DNA of 64,000 nucleotides. Source: Actinoplanes oblitus. Lineage in GTDB: Bacteria > Actinomycetota > Actinomycetes > Mycobacteriales > Micromonosporaceae. The translations under genes and the position numbers were made by a program. The stretch covers positions 2,867,501 to 2,931,500 of the forward strand of contig NZ_CP126980.1 of NCBI RefSeq assembly GCF_030252345.1. Direction: 5' to 3'. Below, piece by piece: positions 28,565-39,171 of the stretch (position 1 is the stretch's first letter; each line of letters starts with the position of its first letter). The notes below the pieces were generated by a model. That model was not told the DNA's origin, searched no databases, and worked only from the letters and a program-made list of their open reading frames with translations.

Positions 28565-28578
28565 TGGGAGCGCTCCCA
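28565..28578. promoter_or_regulatory. CebR-type operator TGGGAGCGCTCCCA
   Basis: This is the second perfect copy in the window, identical base for base to the one at 5481-5494. It is 28 bp upstream of the minus-strand CBM2-esterase. It ties the two loci into one predicted cello-oligosaccharide regulon. Confidence 0.88.
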
Positions 28579-28689
28579 TCAACATACATCGATGAGCGGA
28601 CGTATCGCGCCTCCGCCGCAGCCCCGCGCGGCCAGCCGGTTTGCCGCCGGCCAGCTCTCAACGCCGGCCCGCTGAGTCGCCGGCCCCAA

Positions 28690-28865
28690 CCGAAAGGCCC
28701 GATCGGCGGCCGGTGCCGAGCGGCAGGTCCGATGGACGGCAGGTCCGACGGGGCCGGTTCTGGCCGGTAGGTCCGATCGGCGGCAGGTCCGTCAGCCGCC
28801 GATCCGTTCGGCGGCAGGTCCGTTCGGCGGCAGGTCTGTCAGGGGCCGGTCCGTTCGGCGGTCGA
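28690..28865. repeat. Degenerate short tandem repeat around CGGCAGGTCCG
   Basis: CGGCAGGTCC or close variants recur every 16-30 bp (near 28721, 28737, 28766, 28781, 28812 and 28828), interspersed with GATCGGCGG and TTCGGCGG. The stretch fills the gap between the CebR promoter region and the end of the glycolate oxidase operon. I see no gene in it. Confidence 0.65.
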
Positions 28866-28869
28866 TCCG

Positions 28870-30390
28870 TCAGCGGCCGGTCAGGGCGGCCGCCCCCAGA
28901 TTGCGCAGGGACGCGTCCAGGACCTGGGCGGTGTGCGCCAACGCGATCTCCCCGCCCCGCCGCCGGACCGCCGCCGCCACCTGCATGAGGCAACCCGGGT
29001 TGGCGGTGACCAGCACCGACGCCCCGGTGTCCAGGACCGCCGCGGCCTTGCGATCGCCCAGCTGAGCGGCCGGCTCGGGGTTCAGCACGTTCCACACCCC
29101 GGCCGAGCCGCAGCAGATCTCCGCCTCGGCGATCTCGCGCAGCTCCAGCCCCGGGATGCCGCGCAGCAGCGCCCGGGGCTGGGCCCGGATGCCCTGCGCG
29201 TGCCCCAGATGGCAGGCGTCGTGATAGGCCACGGTGACCGGCAGCGGATACCTCGTCGCGACCGGCCCCAGCTCATCGAGCAGCTCCGCCAGATCCCGCA
29301 CCTTCGCCGCGAAGGCCGCCGCCCGCGCCGCGTAGGCCGGGTCGTCGGCGAGCAACTCGCCGTACTCCTTCAGCGACGACCCGCATCCGGCCGCGTTCAC
29401 CACGAAGTAGTCCATGCCCGTGCTCTCGAACGTGTCGATCAGCCGCCGGGCGAACCGCTCCGCCTCGGCCCGCCGCCCGTTGTGCACGCTCAGCGCCCCG
29501 CAACACCCCTGCCCGGCCGGGATCAGCACGTCACAGCCCTCCGCCGAGAGGATGCGCGCGGTCGCCGAGTTCACGTCCGGGAAGAACGCCGACTGCACGC
29601 ACCCGGTCAGCATCCCCACCACGGCGCGCCGGGTGCCCCGGGCGGCGACCCGGCGCGGCGGCCGTGGCACCCCGCGCAGCCGCGGCGCCAGCGCGTCCAG
29701 CGTGGCCAGGGTGGGTGCGAGCCGGTCCAGCAGACCGCTGCGCGCGATCAATTTCTGCAAACCCGATTTCTGGTACGCCCACAGCGGCCCCCGCAGAGCC
29801 CGCAGCCGCCGTGGGTACGGGAACACCGCGAAGATCGCCCCGCGCAGCGCCCGCTCCCGCACCGTCCGCGGATGCCGCCGCTCCACCTGCGCCCGGGTGT
29901 CCTCGATCAGCCGGTCGTACCGCACCCCGGACGGGCACGCTGTCACACAGGACATGCAGCCGAGACACCTGTCGAAGTGGGTGACCATCGACTCGGTCAG
30001 CGGCTCGCCCTCGATGCCCTGCGCGATCAGATGGATCCGGCCACGCGGGGAGTCCATCTCCTCCCCCCACAGGACATAGGTCGGGCAGGTGGTCAGGCAG
30101 AACCCACAGTGCACGCAGTCGGCGACCAGCGCGGCGCTCGGCGGATGCACGTCGTCGAACGCACCCACCCCGGCCCCCGCCTCGGCCGCCCGCAGCACGT
30201 CCGGTGCCGCCGGACCGCGGCCGGCCGCCAGCGCGTCCGATGGTGTCGCTCCGCTGCCGGTGGCTGCCGGCGTATCGGGTGGTGTCGCTCCGGTGCCGGC
30301 GGCGGCCGGCGCGTCCGATGGTGTCCGTCCGCCGCCGGTGGCCTCCGGTGGGATCGGCCCCGTGCCCCGGGTGGCGTCCACATCAGCCAT
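28870..30390 (-). CDS. glcF: Glycolate oxidase iron-sulfur subunit
   Basis: The 506-residue subunit carries electrons from glycolate oxidation to the respiratory chain. Two 4Fe-4S motifs, CVHCGFCLTTCP and CLGCMSCVTACP, start near residues 90 and 140. Two CCG-type motifs (GCCGALS and ICCGSAG) follow. Residues about 8-70 form an unusual Gly/Ala/Pro/Thr-rich extension built from roughly 13-residue repeats, which typical GlcF proteins lack. ATG at 30390 shares one base with the glcE stop, behind GGAGG. It is third in the glcD-glcE-glcF operon. Confidence 0.92.
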   Translation of the reverse strand: MADVDATRGTGPIPPEATGGGRTPSDAPAAAGTGATPPDTPAATGSGATPSDALAAGRGPAAPDVLRAAEAGAGVGAFDDVHPPSAALVADCVHCGFCLTTCPTYVLWGEEMDSPRGRIHLIAQGIEGEPLTESMVTHFDRCLGCMSCVTACPSGVRYDRLIEDTRAQVERRHPRTVRERALRGAIFAVFPYPRRLRALRGPLWAYQKSGLQKLIARSGLLDRLAPTLATLDALAPRLRGVPRPPRRVAARGTRRAVVGMLTGCVQSAFFPDVNSATARILSAEGCDVLIPAGQGCCGALSVHNGRRAEAERFARRLIDTFESTGMDYFVVNAAGCGSSLKEYGELLADDPAYAARAAAFAAKVRDLAELLDELGPVATRYPLPVTVAYHDACHLGHAQGIRAQPRALLRGIPGLELREIAEAEICCGSAGVWNVLNPEPAAQLGDRKAAAVLDTGASVLVTANPGCLMQVAAAVRRRGGEIALAHTAQVLDASLRNLGAAALTGR

Positions 30391-31565
30391 CAGATGCCTC
30401 CCACGAAACGGCCGGGCGCGAACCGATGCCCCGGATCGAACTGGTCCTTCACCCGGCGCATCAGCGCCAGTCCGGGCACCGGCCCCCACATGTCGAGGGT
30501 CTCCCGCACCCCGGCCGGCGCGGTCAGCACCACCGCGTGCCCGCCGGCCCGGACCGCCGCCGCGCGCAGCAGCTCGACGGCTCGCCCGGCCTCGACACAC
30601 GCGTCCGGGCAGGCGCCGCCGGGCGGGAAGCCGGCGTAGAGCACTCCGGCCCCGGCCGAGCCGCGGACCGTCGCGCCGGCCCCGACCGCCGTCGCCACCA
30701 GCGCCGGGACCTGTGACAGCGTGCCGGTCAGCTTGATCCCGACGCCGCCGGCGGGCCAGGGCAGCACGTCCCACCACTCCGGCCGGGTATCGGACACCTC
30801 GCCGCCGAGCACCGCGGCGACGGCGGCGGCCCGCTGCCGCACGCCGGTCGCGGTGCCCTCCAGGAGCACGGCGAGCTCCGGCTCCGCGCCGGGCGCCGCG
30901 TTCACCTCGCACGCGCTGGCGGCGAACTGGCCACCCAGGATCCGGGCGGCGTGGCCGGGCGGGGCGGTAGCGCGTACGAAAAGGGCGGCGGCCGGAACCG
31001 GATGCAACCGGAAGACGCACTCGGTGATCAGCCCGAGGGTGCCGAAGGCGCCGGTGTAGAGCTTGCCCAGGTCATAACCGGCGACGTTCTTGACCACCTT
31101 GCCGCCGGCCCTGGTGACGGTCCCGTCCGGGCGCACCACGGTGATGCCGATCAGCAGGTCGCGGGCCGTGCCGTAACGCAGGCGGCGCGGACCCGACGCG
31201 TTCGCCGCGACAGTGCCGCCGGCCGTCGCGGCGGGTGGCGCGTCCAGCGCGAGCTGCTGGTCGGGCAGCTCGTGCAGCTCGGCCATCGGGGTGCCGGCCC
31301 GGACCACGGTGATCAGGTCGCCGGCGGCGTGCTCGACCACCCCGGTCAGCCGCCGGGTGTCGATGATCAGGTCCAGCTCGCGGGGCGGGACACCCCAGTC
31401 CAGCTTGGTCCCGCCGCCGCGGATCACCACGCTGAGCCCTCGGGCGGCGGTGATCAGCGCGGCCGCCTCGGCGGTGTCCCGCGGCGCGGCCACCAGCCGG
31501 GCCGGCACCCCGCCGACCGTGTCGCCGGCGCCGGCCGGGGTGGTCAGCTCGTCCAGGGCCGGCAT
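30390..31565 (-). CDS. glcE: Glycolate oxidase FAD-binding subunit
   Basis: The 391-residue FAD-domain subunit of the glycolate oxidase complex has the PCMH-type motifs VVIRGGGTKLDWG near residue 45 and GGTVAANASGPRRLRYG near 115. It has the Lys/Tyr region GKVVKNVAGYDLGKLYTG and a C-terminus typical of GlcE. Its ATG overlaps the glcD stop by one base and its stop overlaps the glcF start by one base. Such coupling suggests equimolar synthesis of the three subunits. Confidence 0.92.
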   Translation of the reverse strand: MPALDELTTPAGAGDTVGGVPARLVAAPRDTAEAAALITAARGLSVVIRGGGTKLDWGVPPRELDLIIDTRRLTGVVEHAAGDLITVVRAGTPMAELHELPDQQLALDAPPAATAGGTVAANASGPRRLRYGTARDLLIGITVVRPDGTVTRAGGKVVKNVAGYDLGKLYTGAFGTLGLITECVFRLHPVPAAALFVRATAPPGHAARILGGQFAASACEVNAAPGAEPELAVLLEGTATGVRQRAAAVAAVLGGEVSDTRPEWWDVLPWPAGGVGIKLTGTLSQVPALVATAVGAGATVRGSAGAGVLYAGFPPGGACPDACVEAGRAVELLRAAAVRAGGHAVVLTAPAGVRETLDMWGPVPGLALMRRVKDQFDPGHRFAPGRFVGGI

Positions 31566-33025
31566 CAGAAGATCTCCGCGACGTCGGGGGTGTGCCGCGG
31601 ATGGGTGCCCTGCCGGCGGCCGGGGCGCTCCCCGCACAGCCGGGGGGTGGGGAACACCTTGCCCGGGTTGGCGATCCCGTCGGGGTCGAAGGCGCACCGG
31701 AGCAGCTGCATGGTGTCCAGGTCGGCGTCGCTGAACATCCGCGGCATGAAGGTCGCCTTGTCGACGCCGACGCCGTGCTCGCCGGTGATCGAACCGCCGT
31801 GCTCGATGCACAGCTCGAGGATCGCCCCGGACACCGTCTCGGCGCGCTCGGCCTGGCCGGGCACGGCGTCGTCGAAGAGCACCAGGGGATGCAGGTTGCC
31901 GTCGCCGGCGTGGAACACGTTGGCCACCCGGACGCCGTGCTCGGCGGCGACCTCGCCGATCCGGCGCAGCACCTCGGGCAGCGCGGTCCGCGGGATCACC
32001 CCGTCCTGCACGATGTAGTCGGGGCTGATCCGGCCGACAGCGGCGAACGCCGACTTGCGGCCCCGCCAGATCAGCGCCCGCTCGGTGTCGTCGGCGGCGA
32101 TCCGGGTCTCGAACGCGCCGTGCTCCACGCAGAGCGCGCTGACCTCGTCGAACTGGGCGTCCACCTCGGCGGCCGGCCCGTCCAGCTCGACGATGAGCAC
32201 CGCGCCCGCGCCCGCCGGATAGCCACACCTGACGGCGGCCTCGGCGGCCTCGATGGCCAGCGCGTCCATCATCTCGATCGCGGCCGGGACCACGCCGGCC
32301 GCGATGATCGCCGAGGTGGCGGCGCCGGCCTGGTCGGTGGAGGCGAACCCGGCGAGCAGGGTGCGGACCGCCTCGGGCAGCCGGGTCAGCTTGACCGTGA
32401 CCTCGGTGGCCACCCCGAGCGTGCCCTCCGAGCCGACGAACGTGCCGAGCAGGTCGTAACCCGGGACGTCCGGCGCGAGGCCACCGAGCCGGACCGACTC
32501 GCCGTCCGGGGTGACCACCTCGACGCCCGTGACGTGGTTGGTGGTGAAGCCGTATTTCAGGCAGTGCGCCCCGCCGGAGTTCTCCGCGACGTTGCCGCCG
32601 ATCGAGCAGATCTGCTGGCTGGACGGGTCGGGGGCGTAGTAGTAACCGTGCGGGGTGGCGGCCTTGGTGACCTGCAGGTTGATCACGCCGGGCTGGACGA
32701 CGGCACGCTCGTCGTCGGGCCGGACGTCGAGGATCTCGCGCAGCTGGGAGGTCACGATCAGCACGCCCTCGGCATGGGGGAGTGCCCCGCCGGACAGGCC
32801 GGTGCCGGAGCCACGGGCCACGAACGGCACGCCGGCCGCGGCGCACTCCCGGACCACCGCGGCGACCTGAGCGGCGGTGGCCGGGAGGGCGACCAGGGCC
32901 GGGATGACCTTGTAGTGAGCGAGGCCGTCGCACTCGTAGGTCCGCAGCTCCTGCCGGTCGGTCAGGACCCGGGACGAACCGATGGCGGCCCGCAGCCGAG
33001 CCGCCAGAGCATCGATGCTGGTCAT
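31565..33025 (-). CDS. glcD: Glycolate oxidase catalytic FAD subunit
   Basis: The 486-residue FAD-linked oxidase converts glycolate, and possibly D-lactate, to glyoxylate. The N-terminal PCMH FAD domain contains ARGSGTGLSGGA near residue 72 and SIGGNVAENSGGAHCLKYG near 140. The C-terminal cap carries HAGDGNLHP and ITGEHGVGVDK, whose histidines bind metal and flavin substrate in this family. ATG at 33025 is preceded by GAGGAGG. It is first in the operon. Confidence 0.93.
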   Translation of the reverse strand: MTSIDALAARLRAAIGSSRVLTDRQELRTYECDGLAHYKVIPALVALPATAAQVAAVVRECAAAGVPFVARGSGTGLSGGALPHAEGVLIVTSQLREILDVRPDDERAVVQPGVINLQVTKAATPHGYYYAPDPSSQQICSIGGNVAENSGGAHCLKYGFTTNHVTGVEVVTPDGESVRLGGLAPDVPGYDLLGTFVGSEGTLGVATEVTVKLTRLPEAVRTLLAGFASTDQAGAATSAIIAAGVVPAAIEMMDALAIEAAEAAVRCGYPAGAGAVLIVELDGPAAEVDAQFDEVSALCVEHGAFETRIAADDTERALIWRGRKSAFAAVGRISPDYIVQDGVIPRTALPEVLRRIGEVAAEHGVRVANVFHAGDGNLHPLVLFDDAVPGQAERAETVSGAILELCIEHGGSITGEHGVGVDKATFMPRMFSDADLDTMQLLRCAFDPDGIANPGKVFPTPRLCGERPGRRQGTHPRHTPDVAEIF

Positions 33026-33199
33026 CGCAGGCCTCCTCGCTGACGCCTACCGCCACGCTATCGGTGATCGCTGCGGCGCGCGATGGTCGTCTCGCGCTCT
33101 GTGGAAAACCCGGCAGCCCTCGGTGGGCGTGGCGTCACGCCGTGTCGAAGCTGTGGACAGGCTTTTCGCGGGGCGGCCGCGGTCTGTCACTATGGCCGG

Positions 33200-33889
33200 A
33201 TGCTCGTGACCGCCAGACCGCTCCGGGTCGCCGTCGCCGCCGCCTTCGCCCTGGTCGCGGTGGCCGGCTGCAGCTCGGACGACGAAGCGCCGGACGCCGG
33301 CCGGATCGAGGTGACCACCATGCGGGGCGCGTTCCTGCAGGCGGCCGACGTCGGCCCGACCTGGAGTGCGCCGGAGACCAGCGCCGACCCGCAGCAGATG
33401 GTGAGTTTCTGCGGCGGCGCCAGCACCCCGCCGGCGCTGCCGCCCGGCGCCGACCCGGTGTCCTCGTCGCTCGCCGACGAGGGCGAGACCGGCGCGCAGA
33501 CCCTGGAGCAGCTCGCCCTGGTCTATCCGGATCAGAAAGCGGCGCAGGCCGGGCAGGCGCTGCTGCGCGCTGTCGCCGACGGCTGCCCGCCCACCGTCTC
33601 GGTGCCGGCCACGGCGACCACCGGCAAGTCGGAGCCGGCCTATGCCGAGACGGTCGACGTGCAGGAGCTCGACGAGGGCGGCTGGTCCGGGTTCGTGCTG
33701 ATCCGGCACAAGAAGTACGAGGCGGCCCACCCCGGCACCGCGGACACCGCGGTGGCCGTGCTGACCACCCGTAACGTGGTGCTCGTCGACACCTACGCGA
33801 TCTACCAGCTGAACAAGTCGGTGACCGCGCCCGGCTTCGAGGCGGACTGGCGCAAGCTGGTCGGATCAGTCGTCCAGCGGGTGGGATAG
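33200..33889 (+). CDS. Putative lipoprotein of unknown function
   Basis: The 229-residue protein has a short signal peptide and lipobox ending at Cys24 (VAGC), followed by an Asp-rich tether. The rest is a soluble domain with conserved-looking FLQAADVGPTW and VLTTRNVVLVDTY segments. This is reminiscent of mycobacterial/actinomycete sensor-like lipoproteins (PknH-like extracellular domains), but I cannot assign a family. ATG at 33200 is the probable start, although no clear Shine-Dalgarno is seen; GTG at 33206 is an alternative. Confidence 0.75.
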   Translation: MLVTARPLRVAVAAAFALVAVAGCSSDDEAPDAGRIEVTTMRGAFLQAADVGPTWSAPETSADPQQMVSFCGGASTPPALPPGADPVSSSLADEGETGAQTLEQLALVYPDQKAAQAGQALLRAVADGCPPTVSVPATATTGKSEPAYAETVDVQELDEGGWSGFVLIRHKKYEAAHPGTADTAVAVLTTRNVVLVDTYAIYQLNKSVTAPGFEADWRKLVGSVVQRVG

Positions 33890-34066
33890 ACAGGCGGACG
33901 CGCTTGGTCTAATGTTCGCGGTGCGCCGTTGCGAGTTCTTCCCCCGTGGAATTCGCAGCGGCGCCCTTATTGTGCCCGCCGCCGGGCGCGGTGGCGAAAC
34001 TTGGTGCCACCATCGGACACTCCGGTGAAACTTTTCCCTCTCCCGGGCACTTCCTCGCGGCGAACC

Positions 34067-34095
34067 TTGAGCAGCGCTCAACCGTCGCCTAGGCT
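34067..34095 (+). promoter_or_regulatory. Promoter with palindromic -35 upstream of the XRE regulator
   Basis: TTGAGC (34067-34072) and TAGGCT (34090-34095) are separated by exactly 17 bp. The -35 lies within the palindrome TTGAGC-AGC-GCTCAA (34067-34081), so a protein bound there would block the promoter. I infer autoregulation by the downstream XRE protein. The rest of the 335-bp gap 33890-34224 shows no gene. Confidence 0.5.
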
Positions 34096-34224
34096 CATGC
34101 CTGGCTCATCAACCTCAGTTTATGGGCGCCGGCATCGGGGGATGTGCATCAGCCCGCCCGCACAGGGCGTCGTTGCTGCTCATGGCGTCCATCTGGGAGA
34201 GTCACCGGTGGGGGGTGGTGCGGA

Positions 34225-34635
34225 GTGGCCGCTGCAGGGGGGGTCTTCTCGATCGCGGGGAAGCTGGACCGGCTCTTCCGCACCACGGGCGGTGCGGAGC
34301 CCAGCCACATGGCCGTCGCCGAGGCGATCCGGGACGGACAGGGTGTCCCGATCTCGCACACCTACATCTGGCAGCTGCGCACCGGCCGCCGCGACAACCC
34401 GACGGTGCAGCACCTGACCGCCCTGGCCACCTATTTCGGCGTCCCGGTCGCCTACTTCCTCGACGACGAGCTGGCCGAGCGGGTCGACGCCCAGCTGGAG
34501 CTGCTGCGCAGCCTGCGCGCCGCCGGGGTCACCGAGATCGCGTTGCGGGCCGCCGACGTGTCGCCGCGGGGCCGGGCCACGATCAGCGAGGCGATCCGGC
34601 AGGTCTGGGAGTCCGAGCACCCGCCGGCCGGCTGA
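34225..34635 (+). CDS. XRE-family transcriptional regulator
   Basis: The 136-residue protein has a helix-turn-helix of the Cro/C1 type at about residues 22-80. It includes ISHTYIWQLRTGRRDNPTVQHL and ALATYFGVPVAYFLDD, the form found in actinobacterial regulators paired with ImmA/IrrE peptidases. The remainder is helical and may dimerise. The start is probably GTG at 34225; an upstream in-frame ATG at 34144 gives an unconvincing Arg/Cys-rich tail. Its 3' end overlaps the convergent membrane-protein gene by 53 bp. Confidence 0.82.
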   Translation: MAAAGGVFSIAGKLDRLFRTTGGAEPSHMAVAEAIRDGQGVPISHTYIWQLRTGRRDNPTVQHLTALATYFGVPVAYFLDDELAERVDAQLELLRSLRAAGVTEIALRAADVSPRGRATISEAIRQVWESEHPPAG

Positions 34636-35686
34636 GTTCGCGGTACGCCGTGCTCACCCGGGACAGCCAGGCCACCTCGTCGGCCATCTCGGGGCCGACC
34701 GCCGCCCAGGAACCGTCCGGCTCGGCCGGTGGTTCGCCGAGCGCCCGCCGGCGCAGCGCCTCGATCAACGCCCGGGCCTCGGTCACCGCCGGGTCCTCCC
34801 CGGGTGGCGCGGCCGGGCCGGCCGGCAGGTGCTCGCGCAGCGCCAGCATGCCGTCCCGGATCTCGATCACCCGGCGGTACACCCGCAGCCGGGCACCTGC
34901 CGAGCCCGGGAAGGTCAGCGCCGACCGGGCCGGGGGCATCAGCACCACCTGGGGGAACGCCTGCCGGATCGCGTTCCACAACGGCCGCAGGACCGCCAGT
35001 GACCGGTACGCGTCGAACGTCGCCCGCAGCCGTGCCATCGGTGGAGCGGTGCCACCGGCCACGAACAGCACCACCCCGGCGGCGCGCAGCGCGTCCGGGT
35101 ACACCTCCCAGGTCCCGAAGTCCACCCGCACCCCGCAGCCCCGGCCCAGCACCAGCACCAGGGTGCCGACGGAGTACCCGGCCAGCAGCAGGCTGCCGGC
35201 GCCCATCGCGAGCAGCCCGTCGCGCAGTGCCCCGGCCGGCGCGGCCCGCCGGACCGTCGCGCACGCCCAGCCGGCCAGCAGCAGCACCAGCGTCAGATAG
35301 CCCTCGAACACCACCCAGTACGCCGTCTGCAGCGGGGTCACCCCGGCGGTGAGCCGGTCCGGGCTGGCCGGCATCCCATGCCACCCGGCGAGCCCCAGGA
35401 AGACCAGCACCGCCGCGGTCAGCGCCCGCTGCCGGGACGCCCGCCCCGACCCGGTGACCAGCGAGATCAGTCGCAGCAGCAGGTACGCGGAGAGCACCCC
35501 GAACAGATGCGCCGGCACCGGCACGTCCCGCCCGGCGTCCAGCGCCGGCAGCGCCGCGGTGACCGCCAGCGCGCCGGCCAGCAGGCTGCCCCAGAGCAGC
35601 CGCTGCCGCCGGTTCTGCCGGATCGCCGGCAACCGGGCCAGCACCCCCAGCCAGAGAACGGCGGCGAGTGCGCTGCCCGCTGTCAC
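34583..35686 (-). CDS. Multi-span membrane protein of the XRE/ImmA module (MAB_1171c-like)
   Basis: The 367-residue protein has about seven to nine hydrophobic segments in residues 1-235. A cytoplasmic C-terminal domain of about 130 residues follows (LRPLWNAIRQAFPQVVL, VYRRVIEIRDGMLALREHL). This architecture matches the MAB_1171c-type putative transporters that sit beside XRE and ImmA genes in actinomycetes, as I remember that group; no function is established to my knowledge. The start is GTG at 35686, overlapping the upstream ImmA stop as GTGA. It is translationally coupled to the protease. Confidence 0.75.
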   Translation of the reverse strand: MTAGSALAAVLWLGVLARLPAIRQNRRQRLLWGSLLAGALAVTAALPALDAGRDVPVPAHLFGVLSAYLLLRLISLVTGSGRASRQRALTAAVLVFLGLAGWHGMPASPDRLTAGVTPLQTAYWVVFEGYLTLVLLLAGWACATVRRAAPAGALRDGLLAMGAGSLLLAGYSVGTLVLVLGRGCGVRVDFGTWEVYPDALRAAGVVLFVAGGTAPPMARLRATFDAYRSLAVLRPLWNAIRQAFPQVVLMPPARSALTFPGSAGARLRVYRRVIEIRDGMLALREHLPAGPAAPPGEDPAVTEARALIEALRRRALGEPPAEPDGSWAAVGPEMADEVAWLSRVSTAYRELSRPAGARTPRPAGSPR

Positions 35687-36153
35687 AACGGGTGTGCGCC
35701 CAGGGCGCCGGCGAACCGGCCGAGCGGATCGTCGCGCTCCGGCATGGCGGCCGTCCTGATCATCGAGGCCAGCATCTCGGCCTCCCGCTCGTCGGCGGTG
35801 GTGTGCCCGCTGCGGCCCAGCGCCCGGACCACCAGCTCCGGGTCCAGATCCGGGAAGAGGTGCGCGAACGCCGGGCCGGCCGAGTGGTCACAGAGGATGT
35901 GCGCGATCTCGTGCAGCACGATGTGCTCGGCGTGCAGCGGGGTGGTGCCCGGATCGTAGAAGACGTGGTCGGCCGAGGGCAGCGCCAGCCACAGTCCGCA
36001 GGGCGCGCCGGTGCCCAGCCCGGACAGCGGCCGCCGATGCAGCGGGCGGCCGCGCCGCGCCGCCACTTCAGCGCTGAAAAGGTCGAGGTCGAAGGGGTGC
36101 GGGACGCGGATGCCACGCAGCCGCCGTTCGCAACGCCGGCGCAGACCCTCCAT
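35683..36153 (-). CDS. ImmA/IrrE-type metallopeptidase
   Basis: The 156-residue protein has the zinc-peptidase signature HEIAH at about residue 79 (HIVLHEIAHILCDH). A downstream DEREAEMLASMI helix is positioned to give the third ligand glutamate. The family includes ImmA, which cleaves XRE repressors such as ImmR, and IrrE of Deinococcus. Here the likely target is the adjacent XRE protein, which is inference. ATG at 36153 directly abuts a palindrome (TACCG-AAA-CGGTA), with no Shine-Dalgarno. Confidence 0.82.
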   Translation of the reverse strand: MEGLRRRCERRLRGIRVPHPFDLDLFSAEVAARRGRPLHRRPLSGLGTGAPCGLWLALPSADHVFYDPGTTPLHAEHIVLHEIAHILCDHSAGPAFAHLFPDLDPELVVRALGRSGHTTADEREAEMLASMIRTAAMPERDDPLGRFAGALGAHPL

Positions 36154-36166
36154 TACCGAAACGGTA
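36154..36166. promoter_or_regulatory. Palindrome TACCGAAACGGTA abutting the ImmA start
   Basis: This 5-3-5 inverted repeat lies immediately before the peptidase start codon. The position suits an operator or translational control site. It differs from the palindrome at the XRE promoter (34067-34081). Confidence 0.35.
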
Positions 36167-36346
36167 CCCGGTGGGTGCTCGATGCTCGTAACTGCGCGGA
36201 GAGAGCGTGATCTGATCAGGGACCTTCGCAGGGGTGTGGAAAAGTCCACGCGACTGTTAACTATTCGCCGTAGACGTGCTTAGCCTTACGAATCTCGGGG
36301 CACGAACGTATTCGGCCGCGGATTCTTAGGTGGAGGTGGGTGCGGC

Positions 36347-39025
<2,679 letters not shown>

Positions 39026-39035
39026 TCAAGACCGG

Positions 39036-39130
39036 GCGGCCCCGCGACCATACGCGGCGGAAGCGGGGCCGCTCTTCGAAAGGGATCTCACCCGCGTTTT
39101 GGCACCCACCAGGCGGGTGAGATCCCTTTT
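39036..39130 (+). terminator. Tandem terminator hairpins after ppdK
   Basis: The first stem is 10 bp (39036-39045 with 39063-39072). The second is a perfect 17-bp stem (39079-39095 with 39113-39129) followed by TTTTCCTTCC. The second has the classic Rho-independent form. Confidence 0.88.
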
Positions 39131-39171
39131 CCTTCCGGGCCTGCTTGCTTCCTTCCGGACCCGCTCGTTTC

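Noticed and set aside
30390..33056. 888-codon minus-strand frame as one fused glycolate oxidase
   Set aside because: Only its downstream part is GlcE. The upstream part is glcD read out of frame, and the real glcD frame is intact.
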